A stretch of DNA of 64,000 nt from an uncultured Lachnospiraceae bacterium. GTDB taxonomy: Bacteria > Bacillota > Clostridia > Lachnospirales > Lachnospiraceae. The notes beneath the pieces are model-generated. The model saw only the letters and a list, made by a program, of their open reading frames with translations. It made no database searches and was not told where the DNA came from. This document shows positions 16,800 through 25,699 of the stretch, in pieces. Position 1 is the first letter of the stretch; every line of letters starts with the position of its first letter. The DNA lies in contig CAJTOR010000009.1 of NCBI GenBank assembly GCA_910577675.1, positions 33,563-97,562 of the forward strand. The letters are read 5' to 3'. The translations under genes and the position numbers were made by a program.

Positions 16800-18272
16800 T
16801 TACCTGGAATTTTCTTTTGCAAAGCCTGCCAGTGCCGCCCACATTGGGGCATTCCGCTCCCAGATCTGTGCAAATTCCTCCGCCGCAAGTGGCGCTGCCC
16901 CCACCCCAATCTCAACCGTCGCGGAGGGGATACCCTTTTCCATCACGAGCCAGTCCCCGTAACCCGCCGCATCCTGCTTATCCGTCGCCGCGTAGCGTAT
17001 CTCATTTTGGTTCACACCATGGATGATATCCACCAGAGCTTTGCATTTCGTCCTAAGCTCCCCCGTCTGCCCGTAATCCCAATAAATCACGCTGCCCGAA
17101 GCATGGTAACTGATGGCAAGCACCGGCGAGAGTTCTTCCGTGCGCCGTATTAAGGCTGCCGTTTCCGCCTCGGATGCGGGCGCAGTTCCCTTATATTTCA
17201 TTGCGCCCGGATTTTTTGCACCGGAATATTCCGCAAAGCCATAATTAAAATTCCGGTTCAAGTCCACGCCGCGCGCATTTGCTTTCCAAAGTTTCATGTA
17301 ATTCTCAAAGGTGGCATCCGTCTGTCCGTTCGTCTTATCGCGGTCATACCAGTTCTTGATATCCGCGCGCAGCAAAACGTCCGAAATCCCATCCAGTCCG
17401 TACTGGCTGATTGAAATTCCATCCGGGTTCATCATTGGGAATAAATGGATGGATACAGTATCAAAAAGTTCCCTTACTGTTGTCCCCCCATATACTGTAT
17501 CCCCCAAAAGACTGAGATAAAATTCAAGCTGCGCCATCACTAACTGCGAAGTCATATACTCCCTCGCGTGGATACCAGCCTGTATAATAATCTTCTTTCT
17601 TGCGACAGGGCTGCCAAAAACCACTTCATAGATATTCCGCCCGTCCGCACTCACACCGACCGACTGGTAGGTAAAACCGTCCGGATATCTGTCTTTGAGC
17701 TCCTTTAAGTCGCCGCACAATTCATCATACGAGTAGAGCTGCTTTGTCGTGTCCACAATATCCATTTTTTTTTTTGCTTCAGCCATAACCGCACCGGAAA
17801 ACATATCCCTGCCGTCGGCAACCTTCTTTTCCGACAGGAATTCCGCATATGCATAAACTTCCTGGTCGTTATACAAAAGTTTATCCCACCCCTCGGTGCC
17901 TTTTTCTATTCGCACAAACGACTCTCCATATTTCACCTGTACAATCACTTCCGACTCAAGCGACGGCGCGCTGCGCAGGTTAAGCTTTGAAACCGCAACA
18001 TAGACAATATCCTGCGAAGGTTCCGGAGTCACTGTGTCCGGCGGTGTTGTAACATCCGGTTCCCCCTCCGAGCCCTGTGGCTGGTTCCCATCCGGTTCCT
18101 GCACTCCCGGGCTTGGTGTCGGCTCCGCGCTCTCCACCTTCGCCACATGCTCATAACCCTTTGCCGTTTCCATCGGCACAAGCCCGTCACTCTCCGGTTC
18201 TGCCTTGCCGCACGAAACAAAAAGCAGCATGGCAGCCAGGGCACAAACCGTTATCCTCCCCGCACATTTCAT
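16800..18272 (-). CDS. Secreted lipoprotein: SH3b domain plus M14 zinc carboxypeptidase
   Basis: 490 residues. The N-terminus has a lipoprotein signal (hydrophobic stretch ending LLFVSCGK, lipidated Cys about 21). A Pro/Thr-rich linker is followed by one bacterial SH3 domain (about 90-150, KLNLRSAPSLESEVI). The rest is a peptidase of the M14 type: zinc ligands in GIHAREY (H and E), a third His in ISYHASGSVIYW, and the catalytic Glu in ATVEIG. The likely role is trimming peptidoglycan stem peptides, as in gamma-D-Glu-mDAP carboxypeptidases with SH3b domains. An A11 run in the coding strand (17765-17775) encodes Lys-Lys-Lys and could slip. TTGACA boxes near 18326 and 18386 may be promoters. Confidence 0.88.
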   Translation of the reverse strand: MKCAGRITVCALAAMLLFVSCGKAEPESDGLVPMETAKGYEHVAKVESAEPTPSPGVQEPDGNQPQGSEGEPDVTTPPDTVTPEPSQDIVYVAVSKLNLRSAPSLESEVIVQVKYGESFVRIEKGTEGWDKLLYNDQEVYAYAEFLSEKKVADGRDMFSGAVMAEAKKKMDIVDTTKQLYSYDELCGDLKELKDRYPDGFTYQSVGVSADGRNIYEVVFGSPVARKKIIIQAGIHAREYMTSQLVMAQLEFYLSLLGDTVYGGTTVRELFDTVSIHLFPMMNPDGISISQYGLDGISDVLLRADIKNWYDRDKTNGQTDATFENYMKLWKANARGVDLNRNFNYGFAEYSGAKNPGAMKYKGTAPASEAETAALIRRTEELSPVLAISYHASGSVIYWDYGQTGELRTKCKALVDIIHGVNQNEIRYAATDKQDAAGYGDWLVMEKGIPSATVEIGVGAAPLAAEEFAQIWERNAPMWAALAGFAKENSR

Positions 18273-18400
18273 TCCTCTTATCCCCTTTCCCCGTACATAC
18301 AGAAGACAAGCTAAAACCTGTCAAACTATCCCAAATCCGTTTTTACAAAACAAACCGCGGTTGGACATTAACCTAAAACCCCGTGGCAACTGTCAATTTT

Positions 18401-18832
18401 CTAGCCGCACTCCTGCCCATTAAAACATATTGTTTCCCGCAATTCCTCAAGAGCCTCCTGCGCGAGCGCAATATCTTCCTCCATCCGGTGTATCATATCA
18501 CTGCCAACTTCCGCTGCCGTCATCACGTTCTGCAACTGCTGCGCAAACTGTTCCGCAGACTTCATATTCTGCTCATTTGCGCGCATCAGGCGCTCGTTCC
18601 CATCCTCCAGCGCGTCCTGCCCGGACTTTCCGAGTGCGTCCGCTATCTCCATGTTCGTCATGTCCATGGTGGCAAAAACTTCATCCACACTCACGGCAAG
18701 CGCCCTTATCTCCGCAAGCAGCTTATCATGCTCATTCAGCGCGTTAAACGCACTCTGCCCCGCCTGAAGCTGCGCCTGCGACAACCGCTCCACACTCTTA
18801 CGCCATCCGTTCCCGACATTTTTCATTGACAT
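18401..18832 (-). CDS. Uncharacterised helical protein downstream of radA
   Basis: 143 residues, rich in Ala, Glu, Gln and Met, and predicted almost entirely helical with heptad-like spacing (QNMKSAEQFAQQLQNVMTAAEVGSDMIHRMEEDI). No membrane segment. It starts 3 bp after the radA stop and so is likely coupled to it. It resembles the coiled-coil signalling part of chemoreceptors in composition only. A small cytoplasmic coiled-coil protein is the safest description. Confidence 0.65.
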   Translation of the reverse strand: MSMKNVGNGWRKSVERLSQAQLQAGQSAFNALNEHDKLLAEIRALAVSVDEVFATMDMTNMEIADALGKSGQDALEDGNERLMRANEQNMKSAEQFAQQLQNVMTAAEVGSDMIHRMEEDIALAQEALEELRETICFNGQECG

Positions 18833-18835
18833 ACT

Positions 18836-20227
18836 TTACCTTTCCAATACTCCGAACAAATCCCTGACATTTTTTACGCCGATCAGCCCGATTCCCCCGG
18901 ATTCTTTCTGATTCTTCCTAATGCTCTCCAAATTGGCATGGGGCAGGATACACTGCACATAACCCAGTTTCTGCGCCTCCGCCACACGCTGCGGTGCCAT
19001 CGTTACCGCCCTGATCTCCCCGGTAAGCCCCACCTCCCCGAAAACCAGCGTGCGCTCAGGCACCGCCCTGTTCTTGTAGCTTGAGAGAATGGCAAATACA
19101 ACAGCCAGATCAAGCGCCGGCTCGCTAATGCGCATCCCGCCCGCCACATTAATATAAGCGTCACAGTATGCAAGCTGTATCCCGAGCCGCTTCTCAAGCA
19201 CTGCTAAAAGGAGGTTTACGCGGTTTAAATCCATGCCCGCCGCCGTGCGCCTGGGCATATTGAAATTCGTCTGACATACGAGAGCCTGCACTTCCACAAG
19301 CATCGTCCGGCTTCCTTCCATCGTCGCTGCCACAACGGAACCCGGCTCATTCTCCGGCCGCCCTTCAAGCAAGTATTCTGACGGGTTTAAGATCTCTGCC
19401 AGCCCACTCTGGCGCATTTCAAACACGCCGATCTCGTTTGTGGAACCAAAACGGTTTTTGACCGCCCGCAGAATCCGGTAGGAAACTGCATTCTCACCCT
19501 CGAAATAAAGAACGGTATCAACCATGTGTTCCAAGACCCTAGGTCCTGCCACCATACCTTCCTTTGTCACATGCCCGACGATAAAGATGGATATCCCCTC
19601 GCCCTTTGCCAGCCGCAGCAGGCTTCCTGTCGTTTCCCTGACCTGGCTTACTGAGCCTGGCGATGCCTGGATATCCTCCCGGTACATTGTCTGGATCGAG
19701 TCAATCACCACAAGTTCCGGCCTCTCAGCCAACACCACTGCTTCCACCAGGTCAAGATTTGTTTCCGCAAGCAGCAAGAGATTCCCCGAGGCTTCCGAAA
19801 GCCTGTCGGCGCGCATTTTAATCTGCTGGGGCGATTCCTCGCCGGATATGTAAAGCACATGATGTCCCTTCCCCGCCAAAATACTGCACATCTGCAAAAG
19901 CAGCGTGGATTTGCCAATGCCGGGGTCACCGCCCACCAAAACCAGCGACCCTGTCACAATCCCCCCGCCAAGCACGCGGTCAAGTTCCCCGATGCCGGTG
20001 TACACCCGCTCTGTTACGGTCTGCGTCACCTCGGAAAGCTTCTGGGGTGCCGCCCTTTTTCCCGCTGGCGCTGCCCCGCCGGCATAACCTGCGGCGGGGC
20101 TTTTTTTCTGCACCGGTTCCTCCACAAAAGAGTTCCACGCTTTACAGCCTGGGCACTGTCCAAGCCATTTTGAGGACTCATGCCCGCACTCGCTGCAGAA
20201 AAATACATTTTTTACCTTGACCGCCAT
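18836..20227 (-). CDS. radA: DNA repair protein RadA
   Basis: 463 residues. N-terminal C4 zinc finger (CSECG...CPGC), RecA-like ATPase with Walker A GGDPGIGKST and Walker B ELVVIDSIQT, the RadA-specific KNRFGSTNEIG motif, and a Lon-protease-like C-terminal domain (GLTGEIRAV). RadA is a helicase that promotes branch migration in recombination. It begins 18 bp after the small gene at 20246 and is followed at 3 bp by the helical protein, so the three probably form an operon. Confidence 0.95.
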   Translation of the reverse strand: MAVKVKNVFFCSECGHESSKWLGQCPGCKAWNSFVEEPVQKKSPAAGYAGGAAPAGKRAAPQKLSEVTQTVTERVYTGIGELDRVLGGGIVTGSLVLVGGDPGIGKSTLLLQMCSILAGKGHHVLYISGEESPQQIKMRADRLSEASGNLLLLAETNLDLVEAVVLAERPELVVIDSIQTMYREDIQASPGSVSQVRETTGSLLRLAKGEGISIFIVGHVTKEGMVAGPRVLEHMVDTVLYFEGENAVSYRILRAVKNRFGSTNEIGVFEMRQSGLAEILNPSEYLLEGRPENEPGSVVAATMEGSRTMLVEVQALVCQTNFNMPRRTAAGMDLNRVNLLLAVLEKRLGIQLAYCDAYINVAGGMRISEPALDLAVVFAILSSYKNRAVPERTLVFGEVGLTGEIRAVTMAPQRVAEAQKLGYVQCILPHANLESIRKNQKESGGIGLIGVKNVRDLFGVLER

Positions 20228-20245
20228 TCAAACTCCCCTATCCGG

Positions 20246-20656
20246 CTATACACATTTCACCACGCGGACTGCCGACCTTTCACCATCTTTCTTCTCGATG
20301 CTGAGGACAAGCTTCCCGCCCAGATTCGTCTTCATCTTGCCGACATTGGTTTCATCGATAAAAATCTTATATTCTTTTTCCGGCTCAAGCTCAAGCGTGA
20401 TCTGGGCATCTTCCCCGGATGCCACATCAAAAACCACCGCCTTCTCCGACACCTGAAAATGTCCCACCGCAGTCCCCGGCACGGATTCATAGACAAACAT
20501 ACCATTGCGCTCAAGCTTCGTCATCTCACAAAATGTCTTAACTTTATATAAATCCCCGTCAAACTCAAAATCATTCACCTTTGATTTTTCCGCCAGCGTG
20601 TAATCTCCAAATCCAAGTGTACCATCCTCTTCCTTCCAGATCAATTCTTTATCCAT
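20246..20656 (-). CDS. Uncharacterised 136-residue beta-rich protein
   Basis: The start MDKELIW at 20656 is chosen because AAGGAGG sits 5 bp before it; an upstream frame to 20698 lacks a ribosome site. The sequence is acidic with alternating hydrophobic residues (TLGFGDYTLAEKSKVNDFEFDGDLYKVKTF, AVVFDVASGEDAQITLELEPEKEYKIFIDE), suggesting a beta-sandwich. No signal peptide. Its position just before radA suggests cotranscription. No family is recognised. Confidence 0.7.
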   Translation of the reverse strand: MDKELIWKEEDGTLGFGDYTLAEKSKVNDFEFDGDLYKVKTFCEMTKLERNGMFVYESVPGTAVGHFQVSEKAVVFDVASGEDAQITLELEPEKEYKIFIDETNVGKMKTNLGGKLVLSIEKKDGERSAVRVVKCV

Positions 20657-20786
20657 CATATCCTCCTTACCGGCATAGCGCCATTCTTGTAGCAACAAAA
20701 ATATCTTCCATGTTTCTGCGCCACATAAATTGTATCCGCCTTTATTTTAACATAGCTTGCAATTTTTTTCTACTGATTTCTCCCAA

Positions 20787-20820
20787 TTTCGAAGAAATTG
20801 TTATTTCGAAGAAATTGTTA
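20787..20820. repeat. Two tandem 17-bp palindromic units downstream of clpC
   Basis: TTTCGAAGAAATTGTTA occurs twice in exact tandem, just after the clpC stop. Each unit, with the preceding AA, contains AATTTC-GAA-GAAATT. It could be a 3' processing signal, a binding site or a remnant; there is no T-run typical of a terminator. Confidence 0.6.
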
Positions 20821-20832
20821 TGCAGTAGCCCC

Positions 20833-23295
20833 CTAAGCCCTCTCGCGCTTGTGCCTGACCATAACCTTCACCTTTTCGTCTGCAACCGACAGTGTCACCG
20901 TATCCCCCGCGCGCACCCTTCCTTCTAGGATTTCCTCGGTCAGCCGGTCTTCAACCTTTGTCTGGATCGCGCGCCGCAGCGGCCTGGCTCCATACTTCTC
21001 ATCAAAGCCCTCCTTAGCAAGGTGCAGAAGAAGAGCCTCCTCCGTCTTTACACGTATGCCCATTTGATCCATACAGCGCCCTTCTACCGTTTTTAGCATA
21101 ATCTTTACAATCTCACAGATATCTTCGCGGGTCAGCGCATGGAATACAATCATCTCGTCGATACGGTTTAGGAACTCCGGTTTAAACAGGCGCTTCACCT
21201 CGTCCATCACGCCTTCCTTCATCTTGTTGTAGTCCGCCTTTGCATCCTCCTGCCCCGTAAAGCCCAATTTCTTTGGCGATACTATATTCTGCGCCCCCGC
21301 GTTCGAAGTCATGATGATAATGGTATTTTTAAAGCTGACTTTGCGCCCCTGTGCATCCGTTACATGCCCATCATCCAAAATCTGGAGTAAAATGTTAAAA
21401 ATATCCGGATGCGCTTTCTCAATCTCGTCAAACAGGATTACGGAATACGGGTTTCTTCGAACCTTTTCGCTCAACTGCCCGCCCTCATCGTAACCGACAT
21501 ACCCGGGCGGCGAACCAATCATGCGCGAAACGCTGTGCTTTTCCATATATTCGGTCATATCCACGCGTATCATTGCGTTCTCATCCCCGAACATCGCCTC
21601 GGCAAGCGCTTTTGAGAGTTCGGTCTTTCCGACACCGGTAGGTCCTAAAAACAGGAAGGAACCTATCGGGCGGTTCGGGTCTTTCAGACCGACGCGGCCG
21701 CGCCGTATCGCTTTTGCCACTGCGCCCACCGCCTCCTCCTGCCCGATAACACGCCCGTGCAGCGTCTGCTCAAGGCGCAGCAGGCGTTCACTTTCATCCT
21801 CTTTAAGGCGCTTTAGCGGAATCTTCGTCCACTGGGAAATCACATCGGCAATCTCCTCCTCACCCACGGTAAGAACGGCTTCCTCACGCTCCTTTTCCCT
21901 CTCCTGTTCCATTTTTTCCATCTTGGCGCGGATGCGCTCCTGGCGGCGCTTGATTTCCCCCGCACGCTCAAAGTCCTCCGCCTTGATCGCATCTTCCTTT
22001 TCCTGCTCGAGCGAAACAATTTTTTCCTGCGCCTCCTTCACCTTAGCAGAAGGTGTGTAAATGCTAAGCCTCACCTTGGAAGCCGCCTCATCCATCACGT
22101 CGATCGCCTTATCCGGCAGAAAACGGTCGTTGATATAGCGGCTTGCCAAGCGCACCGCCGCCTCGATTGCCCCCTCCGTTATACCCACCTTATGATGGGC
22201 TTCGTAAGCAGGGCTTAACCCACGGAGTATCTTTATAGCCTCCTCCTCCGACGGTTCTTCGACCACCACCGGCTGGAAACGCCGCTCAAGCGCCGCATCC
22301 TTCTCGATATACTTGCGGTACTCCTCCCTTGTGGTCGCACCGATAAGCTGGAGCTCCCCGCGCGCAAGCGAAGGTTTTAAAATATTTGAGGCATCGATCG
22401 CGCCCTCCGCGCCGCCCGCACCGATAATCGTGTGCAGCTCATCAAGAAACAGAAGTACATTTCCGTCCGAAATCACTTCCGAAACCACACGCTTAATCCG
22501 TTCCTCGAACTCCCCTCGGTACTTTGACCCTGCTACCATCCCCGAAAGGTCAAGTGTGAGCACTCGCTTGCCCCCGATCACATCCGGCACATTCCCGTCC
22601 ACAATCTTTTGCGCAAGCCCTTCCACCACCGCAGTTTTTCCAACTCCCGGCTCGCCGACAAGACACGGGTTATTCTTTGTGCGCCTGCTCAAAATCTGGA
22701 CAACCCGCGCGATCTCCTCCTCCCGGCCGATCACCGGGTCAAGCCTGCCCTCCCTTGCAAGCTGTGTCAGATCCCTGCTATACTGGTTTAAAGTCGGGGT
22801 TGCTGACTTGCCCCGGCCGCGCCCTTTCGCACCGCCCATCTCATTTTTGAGGACGTTCTGGTCCACACCGCACGCTGCCAACAGATCCATATATAATTTT
22901 TGCAGATTGACCCCGAGCGTATTTAAAAGCCGCACCGCGATACAGTCCGAATCCTTAATCAGCGCCATCAAAATATGCTCCGTGCCGATCTGCTCCGATT
23001 TTAACCGCATGCTTTCCTTCGCGCTGGCATCAAGTATCCTGCGCACGCGCGGCGTAAAATTATCCTTCTCCATAATACTTATTCCGCCCTCCGGCGCAAT
23101 AAGCTGTTTCACCATCTCAACCAGCTTTTCCTCGTCCACCTCATGCTCGTCAAGCACCCTCCCCGCCACGCCGTTCGCCTTTGTCAGACCGATCAGAAGA
23201 TGCTCCGTCCCGATATAATTGTGCGCCATGTCATATGCCGTTTCCGTGGCCAGGCGAATGGCTTCCCTGGCACTTTCTGTAAATTTCTCCTTCAA
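20833..23295 (-). CDS. clpC: ATP-dependent Clp protease ATP-binding subunit ClpC
   Basis: 820 residues, standard length. An N-domain with two repeats (from [29 protein letters not shown]), the first AAA+ module with [10 protein letters not shown], a UVR-containing middle domain ([13 protein letters not shown]), and the second AAA+ module with [10 protein letters not shown]. It unfolds substrates, including those marked by McsB arginine phosphorylation, for ClpP. It is the last gene of the gntR-mcsA-mcsB-clpC operon and is separated from mcsB by a 130-bp spacer holding direct repeats. Confidence 0.96.
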   Translation of the reverse strand: MKEKFTESAREAIRLATETAYDMAHNYIGTEHLLIGLTKANGVAGRVLDEHEVDEEKLVEMVKQLIAPEGGISIMEKDNFTPRVRRILDASAKESMRLKSEQIGTEHILMALIKDSDCIAVRLLNTLGVNLQKLYMDLLAACGVDQNVLKNEMGGAKGRGRGKSATPTLNQYSRDLTQLAREGRLDPVIGREEEIARVVQILSRRTKNNPCLVGEPGVGKTAVVEGLAQKIVDGNVPDVIGGKRVLTLDLSGMVAGSKYRGEFEERIKRVVSEVISDGNVLLFLDELHTIIGAGGAEGAIDASNILKPSLARGELQLIGATTREEYRKYIEKDAALERRFQPVVVEEPSEEEAIKILRGLSPAYEAHHKVGITEGAIEAAVRLASRYINDRFLPDKAIDVMDEAASKVRLSIYTPSAKVKEAQEKIVSLEQEKEDAIKAEDFERAGEIKRRQERIRAKMEKMEQEREKEREEAVLTVGEEEIADVISQWTKIPLKRLKEDESERLLRLEQTLHGRVIGQEEAVGAVAKAIRRGRVGLKDPNRPIGSFLFLGPTGVGKTELSKALAEAMFGDENAMIRVDMTEYMEKHSVSRMIGSPPGYVGYDEGGQLSEKVRRNPYSVILFDEIEKAHPDIFNILLQILDDGHVTDAQGRKVSFKNTIIIMTSNAGAQNIVSPKKLGFTGQEDAKADYNKMKEGVMDEVKRLFKPEFLNRIDEMIVFHALTREDICEIVKIMLKTVEGRCMDQMGIRVKTEEALLLHLAKEGFDEKYGARPLRRAIQTKVEDRLTEEILEGRVRAGDTVTLSVADEKVKVMVRHKRERA

Positions 23296-23345
23296 ACCAT
23301 TTTCTCCTTTTCAACCCGGATATTTTTCCTTCCATCCCCCACCCT

Positions 23346-23453
23346 GGGTAGCTCCCAATATCTCTTTTGTTTACCCTATGCCCCTTTCACGATGTGAAAG
23401 GGGTAGCTCCCAACATCCCTTCACCTATCTTATGCCCCTTTCACATTCCATCA
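23346..23453. repeat. Direct repeats of about 55 bp between mcsB and clpC
   Basis: Two units share GGTAGCTCCCAA(T/C)ATC and TATGCCCCTTTCAC, one starting near 23348 and the other near 23403. The first ends in a hairpin CCCCTTTCAC-GAT-GTGAAAGGGG. The second runs into the mcsB 3' end and encodes its last residues (CERGIR). The TGTGAAAGGGGC word is shared with the repeat after typA. Confidence 0.65.
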
Positions 23454-24456
23454 AACGATTAAAGTACTCCGCCCTATACTGCCACCTCTCCTCCAGACCA
23501 AGGCTCCTCCCATACAGCTTCTGGATATTTGCGGGCTGCACTTTCACAAGCTGCCCATACAGATCGGGTTCCTGCGAAAGTGTAACCATACCGTGGTCAT
23601 GTCCTAATTTTAACTGGGCATACTGCATCAGCGCGTCCGCCGTGCTAAGTATTTTCGCATAGCGCAGGACACCGTAGGAGCGATACACCCTGTCAACAAT
23701 CTCCGCCTTGCTGCCCTGGTACAGATAATTTCTATGTTTTTTTTCTTTTGCTATAATCTGTTCTAATACCTGCCCAATATTTTCTATAATTTCCTCTTCC
23801 GTACATCCAAGTGTTTTTTTGTTCCCAATGCGGTACAAAAAAGCTTCCGTCTTTATTCCCCCGCGAATCCCAGCAATTTCCATATCAAATTTACCAATCT
23901 CATCCGAAAGTTTTTTTATCTTCCCCGCCATCGCTATGGCTGGAAGAAAGAGAAGATAATCCGCGTGGAATCCGGTTCCCGTATTAAGAGGGGAAGCACT
24001 CAGATAACCGAAACGCGGATCGTAGGCATAACCCAGCCCCTCAAGGCATTTTTCCACCCGGAACGCCCGCGCATAAGCTCCTCTTAGATCATTTCCCCGG
24101 GCATTTGCCCGGATACAGATATGATCTTCCTCGTTGATTAGGATGGAAACTCCCTCATCCTCCGAAAGCACAAGTGCTGCCCCCTGTTTTTTCTGCATTG
24201 CTTCGCTCATAATAAAATTTTCCACAAGCGCCTCACGCTCAAGCGGCGAGAGCTTTCCCACATCACAGGAATAATATTTCATCCCCTCCTCATGCTCAAG
24301 CTTCACCGCCTCCCCGCGCAAAAGCTCGGCAACCGCGCTACATTCATCCACCCCCATCATACTGACAAAATGATACTTTTCCAGATTCCTCCTAATCTGC
24401 ACGCGGCTTGCAATCACTATCGGCTCCTCCGCTCGGTTCCCATACCACTTATTCAT
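23425..24456 (-). CDS. mcsB: Protein-arginine kinase McsB
   Basis: 343 residues. A guanido-kinase fold is indicated by the N-terminal IVIASRVQIRRNL motif, the NEEDHICIRANARG substrate segment, and GTGFHADYLLFLPA. McsB phosphorylates arginines to tag proteins for ClpC-ClpP. The start overlaps the mcsA stop by 8 bp. The C-terminal residues CERGIR are encoded by a repeat shared with the spacer, which suggests the 3' end was reshaped. The end of the gene otherwise fits the family length. Confidence 0.93.
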   Translation of the reverse strand: MNKWYGNRAEEPIVIASRVQIRRNLEKYHFVSMMGVDECSAVAELLRGEAVKLEHEEGMKYYSCDVGKLSPLEREALVENFIMSEAMQKKQGAALVLSEDEGVSILINEEDHICIRANARGNDLRGAYARAFRVEKCLEGLGYAYDPRFGYLSASPLNTGTGFHADYLLFLPAIAMAGKIKKLSDEIGKFDMEIAGIRGGIKTEAFLYRIGNKKTLGCTEEEIIENIGQVLEQIIAKEKKHRNYLYQGSKAEIVDRVYRSYGVLRYAKILSTADALMQYAQLKLGHDHGMVTLSQEPDLYGQLVKVQPANIQKLYGRSLGLEERWQYRAEYFNRLMECERGIR

Positions 24457-25033
24457 CCAAACATCCTGCCTCCTGCCCCTTTATAGCGCGAAGTTCGTCC
24501 CGAAGATGAGCTGCCAAACCAAAATCCTCACGCTCAATTGCCTGCTCCAACTGCAAGGAAAGCCTTGCCGCCCGGTCAAGCTTTAAAGCCGTTGTCTTTG
24601 TCTTTACCACTTCTTTATTCACGGCAATATGCTCCGGGCTTCTGCCCGTATGCCTATCCGCCCCCTGCAAACTGCGGATTTTGCGCAGCAGCGGTCTGCC
24701 AAAAGCCTTATAGCAGGTCGGGCATCCCAAAATCTCATCCTTTAAAAACTGCGGGTACGCCTTGCCGCAATCAGGACAGGAAATCTCCCCTCCCTGCACT
24801 ATGGCTCCTACATCCTCCACATCCCCAGACTCCTCCTTTGATACCGTCCCCTCAAAAAGCCCGGCAAGAAGAGTGCCAAGGGAGAATTCTCCCTCCCCAA
24901 ACGGGGATTTAAGGTGCAGACCCGTACTTTTCGCCGCACATTCCCCACACAGATACTGTTCCTTCTTCGCCCCGTTAATAATCTCCGTATAAAAAACAGT
25001 TGCCTCTTTTTCTTTGCAGATTCCGCACAACAT
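24449..25033 (-). CDS. mcsA: McsA, zinc-binding activator of McsB
   Basis: 194 residues from MLCGICKEKEA, which follows GAGGGAA. A longer frame to 25201 was rejected because it overlaps the gntR gene and is unlike the family. Two CXXC pairs at the N-terminus (CGIC, CGEC), two more near the middle (CPDC, CPTC), and a C-terminal UVR motif (QLEQAIEREDFGLAAHLRDEL). McsA binds zinc and activates McsB. The gene lies 112 bp after the GntR-type regulator and overlaps mcsB by 8 bp. Confidence 0.9.
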   Translation of the reverse strand: MLCGICKEKEATVFYTEIINGAKKEQYLCGECAAKSTGLHLKSPFGEGEFSLGTLLAGLFEGTVSKEESGDVEDVGAIVQGGEISCPDCGKAYPQFLKDEILGCPTCYKAFGRPLLRKIRSLQGADRHTGRSPEHIAVNKEVVKTKTTALKLDRAARLSLQLEQAIEREDFGLAAHLRDELRAIKGQEAGCLDE

Positions 25034-25145
25034 AATTCCCTCATTTCTGCGCCGCCACAAAAGAAACTCCGCACCGGGCAGCGCGCAGGCACGGAATGCG
25101 GATTCCCATCCGCCCTTATCTTTAATACTTCCTATTTCCCATATA

Positions 25146-25511
25146 TCAAAAGCCGTCATAAATCTGGTCAACCGCCTGATGGATCTCATCCCTTGTAACA
25201 CCCCTGCAAATCGCGCTCGCCAACACCAGCCTGAGCTGCCCTTTCAGCTTCGCAATCGCCTGCAACTTATCATAGTCAAGCGCCACAACCGCTCCTTTCC
25301 TGCGGTCGAGTTTTAAATACCCCTCCTGTCTGAGGATCGAGTACGCCTTGTTGACCGTGTGCATATTAATCCCGACATCCTCCGCCAGGTCACGCACCGA
25401 CGGCAGGCTGTCGCCATCGTGCAACTGTGCGGTCGCAATCCCCAGAATAATCTGGTTACATAACTGTATGTAGATTGCTTCATCACTGTTAAAGTCGATT
25501 GTCACTATCAT
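25146..25511 (-). CDS. GntR-family (YtrA-type) transcriptional regulator in the ctsR position
   Basis: 121 residues from the ATG at 25511. The N-terminal wHTH has the GntR signature: AIYIQLCNQIILGIATAQLHDGDSLPSVRDLAEDVGINMHTVNKAYSILRQEGYL. The short C-terminal tail without an effector domain is typical of the YtrA subfamily. In most Firmicutes with mcsA-mcsB-clpC, the first gene is ctsR, the class III heat-shock repressor. Here no CtsR-like sequence is seen and this regulator takes its place. A perfect inverted repeat overlaps its -10 box, suggesting autoregulation. Whether it controls the Clp genes is inferred from position only. Confidence 0.85.
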   Translation of the reverse strand: MIVTIDFNSDEAIYIQLCNQIILGIATAQLHDGDSLPSVRDLAEDVGINMHTVNKAYSILRQEGYLKLDRRKGAVVALDYDKLQAIAKLKGQLRLVLASAICRGVTRDEIHQAVDQIYDGF

Positions 25512-25544
25512 CCTGCGCCACTGTCCTTTCCCTGTTGCATCCTT

Positions 25545-25565
25545 TGTTATATCTATCATATAACA
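25545..25565. promoter_or_regulatory. Probable operator of the GntR-type regulator
   Basis: TGTTATAT-ctatc-ATATAACA, perfect 8-bp arms around a 5-bp centre, covers the -10 box of the gntR-mcsA-mcsB-clpC promoter. A repressor bound here would block RNA polymerase. Confidence 0.7.
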
Positions 25566-25583
25566 GTCCGTCGGATTTGTCAA
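25555..25583 (-). promoter_or_regulatory. Promoter of the gntR-mcsA-mcsB-clpC operon
   Basis: Perfect TTGACA (25578-25583), a 17-bp spacer and TATGAT (25555-25560) on the minus strand. The -10 lies inside the 21-bp palindrome. Confidence 0.8.
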
Positions 25584-25699
25584 TCTGGAATCCTAAGGCA
25601 ATCCATCCATAAACTAAAATTTCCTTAAAAATCCACACATAAAAACGGGGCAGCTACAAAATTTTGCAGCAGCCCCTTCATTTTCCTTTGCTTTTATCG

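Noticed and set aside
22313-23218. Long plus-strand open frame of about 300 codons opposite clpC
   Set aside because: It is an antisense shadow of a conserved, certain gene and has no ribosome site.
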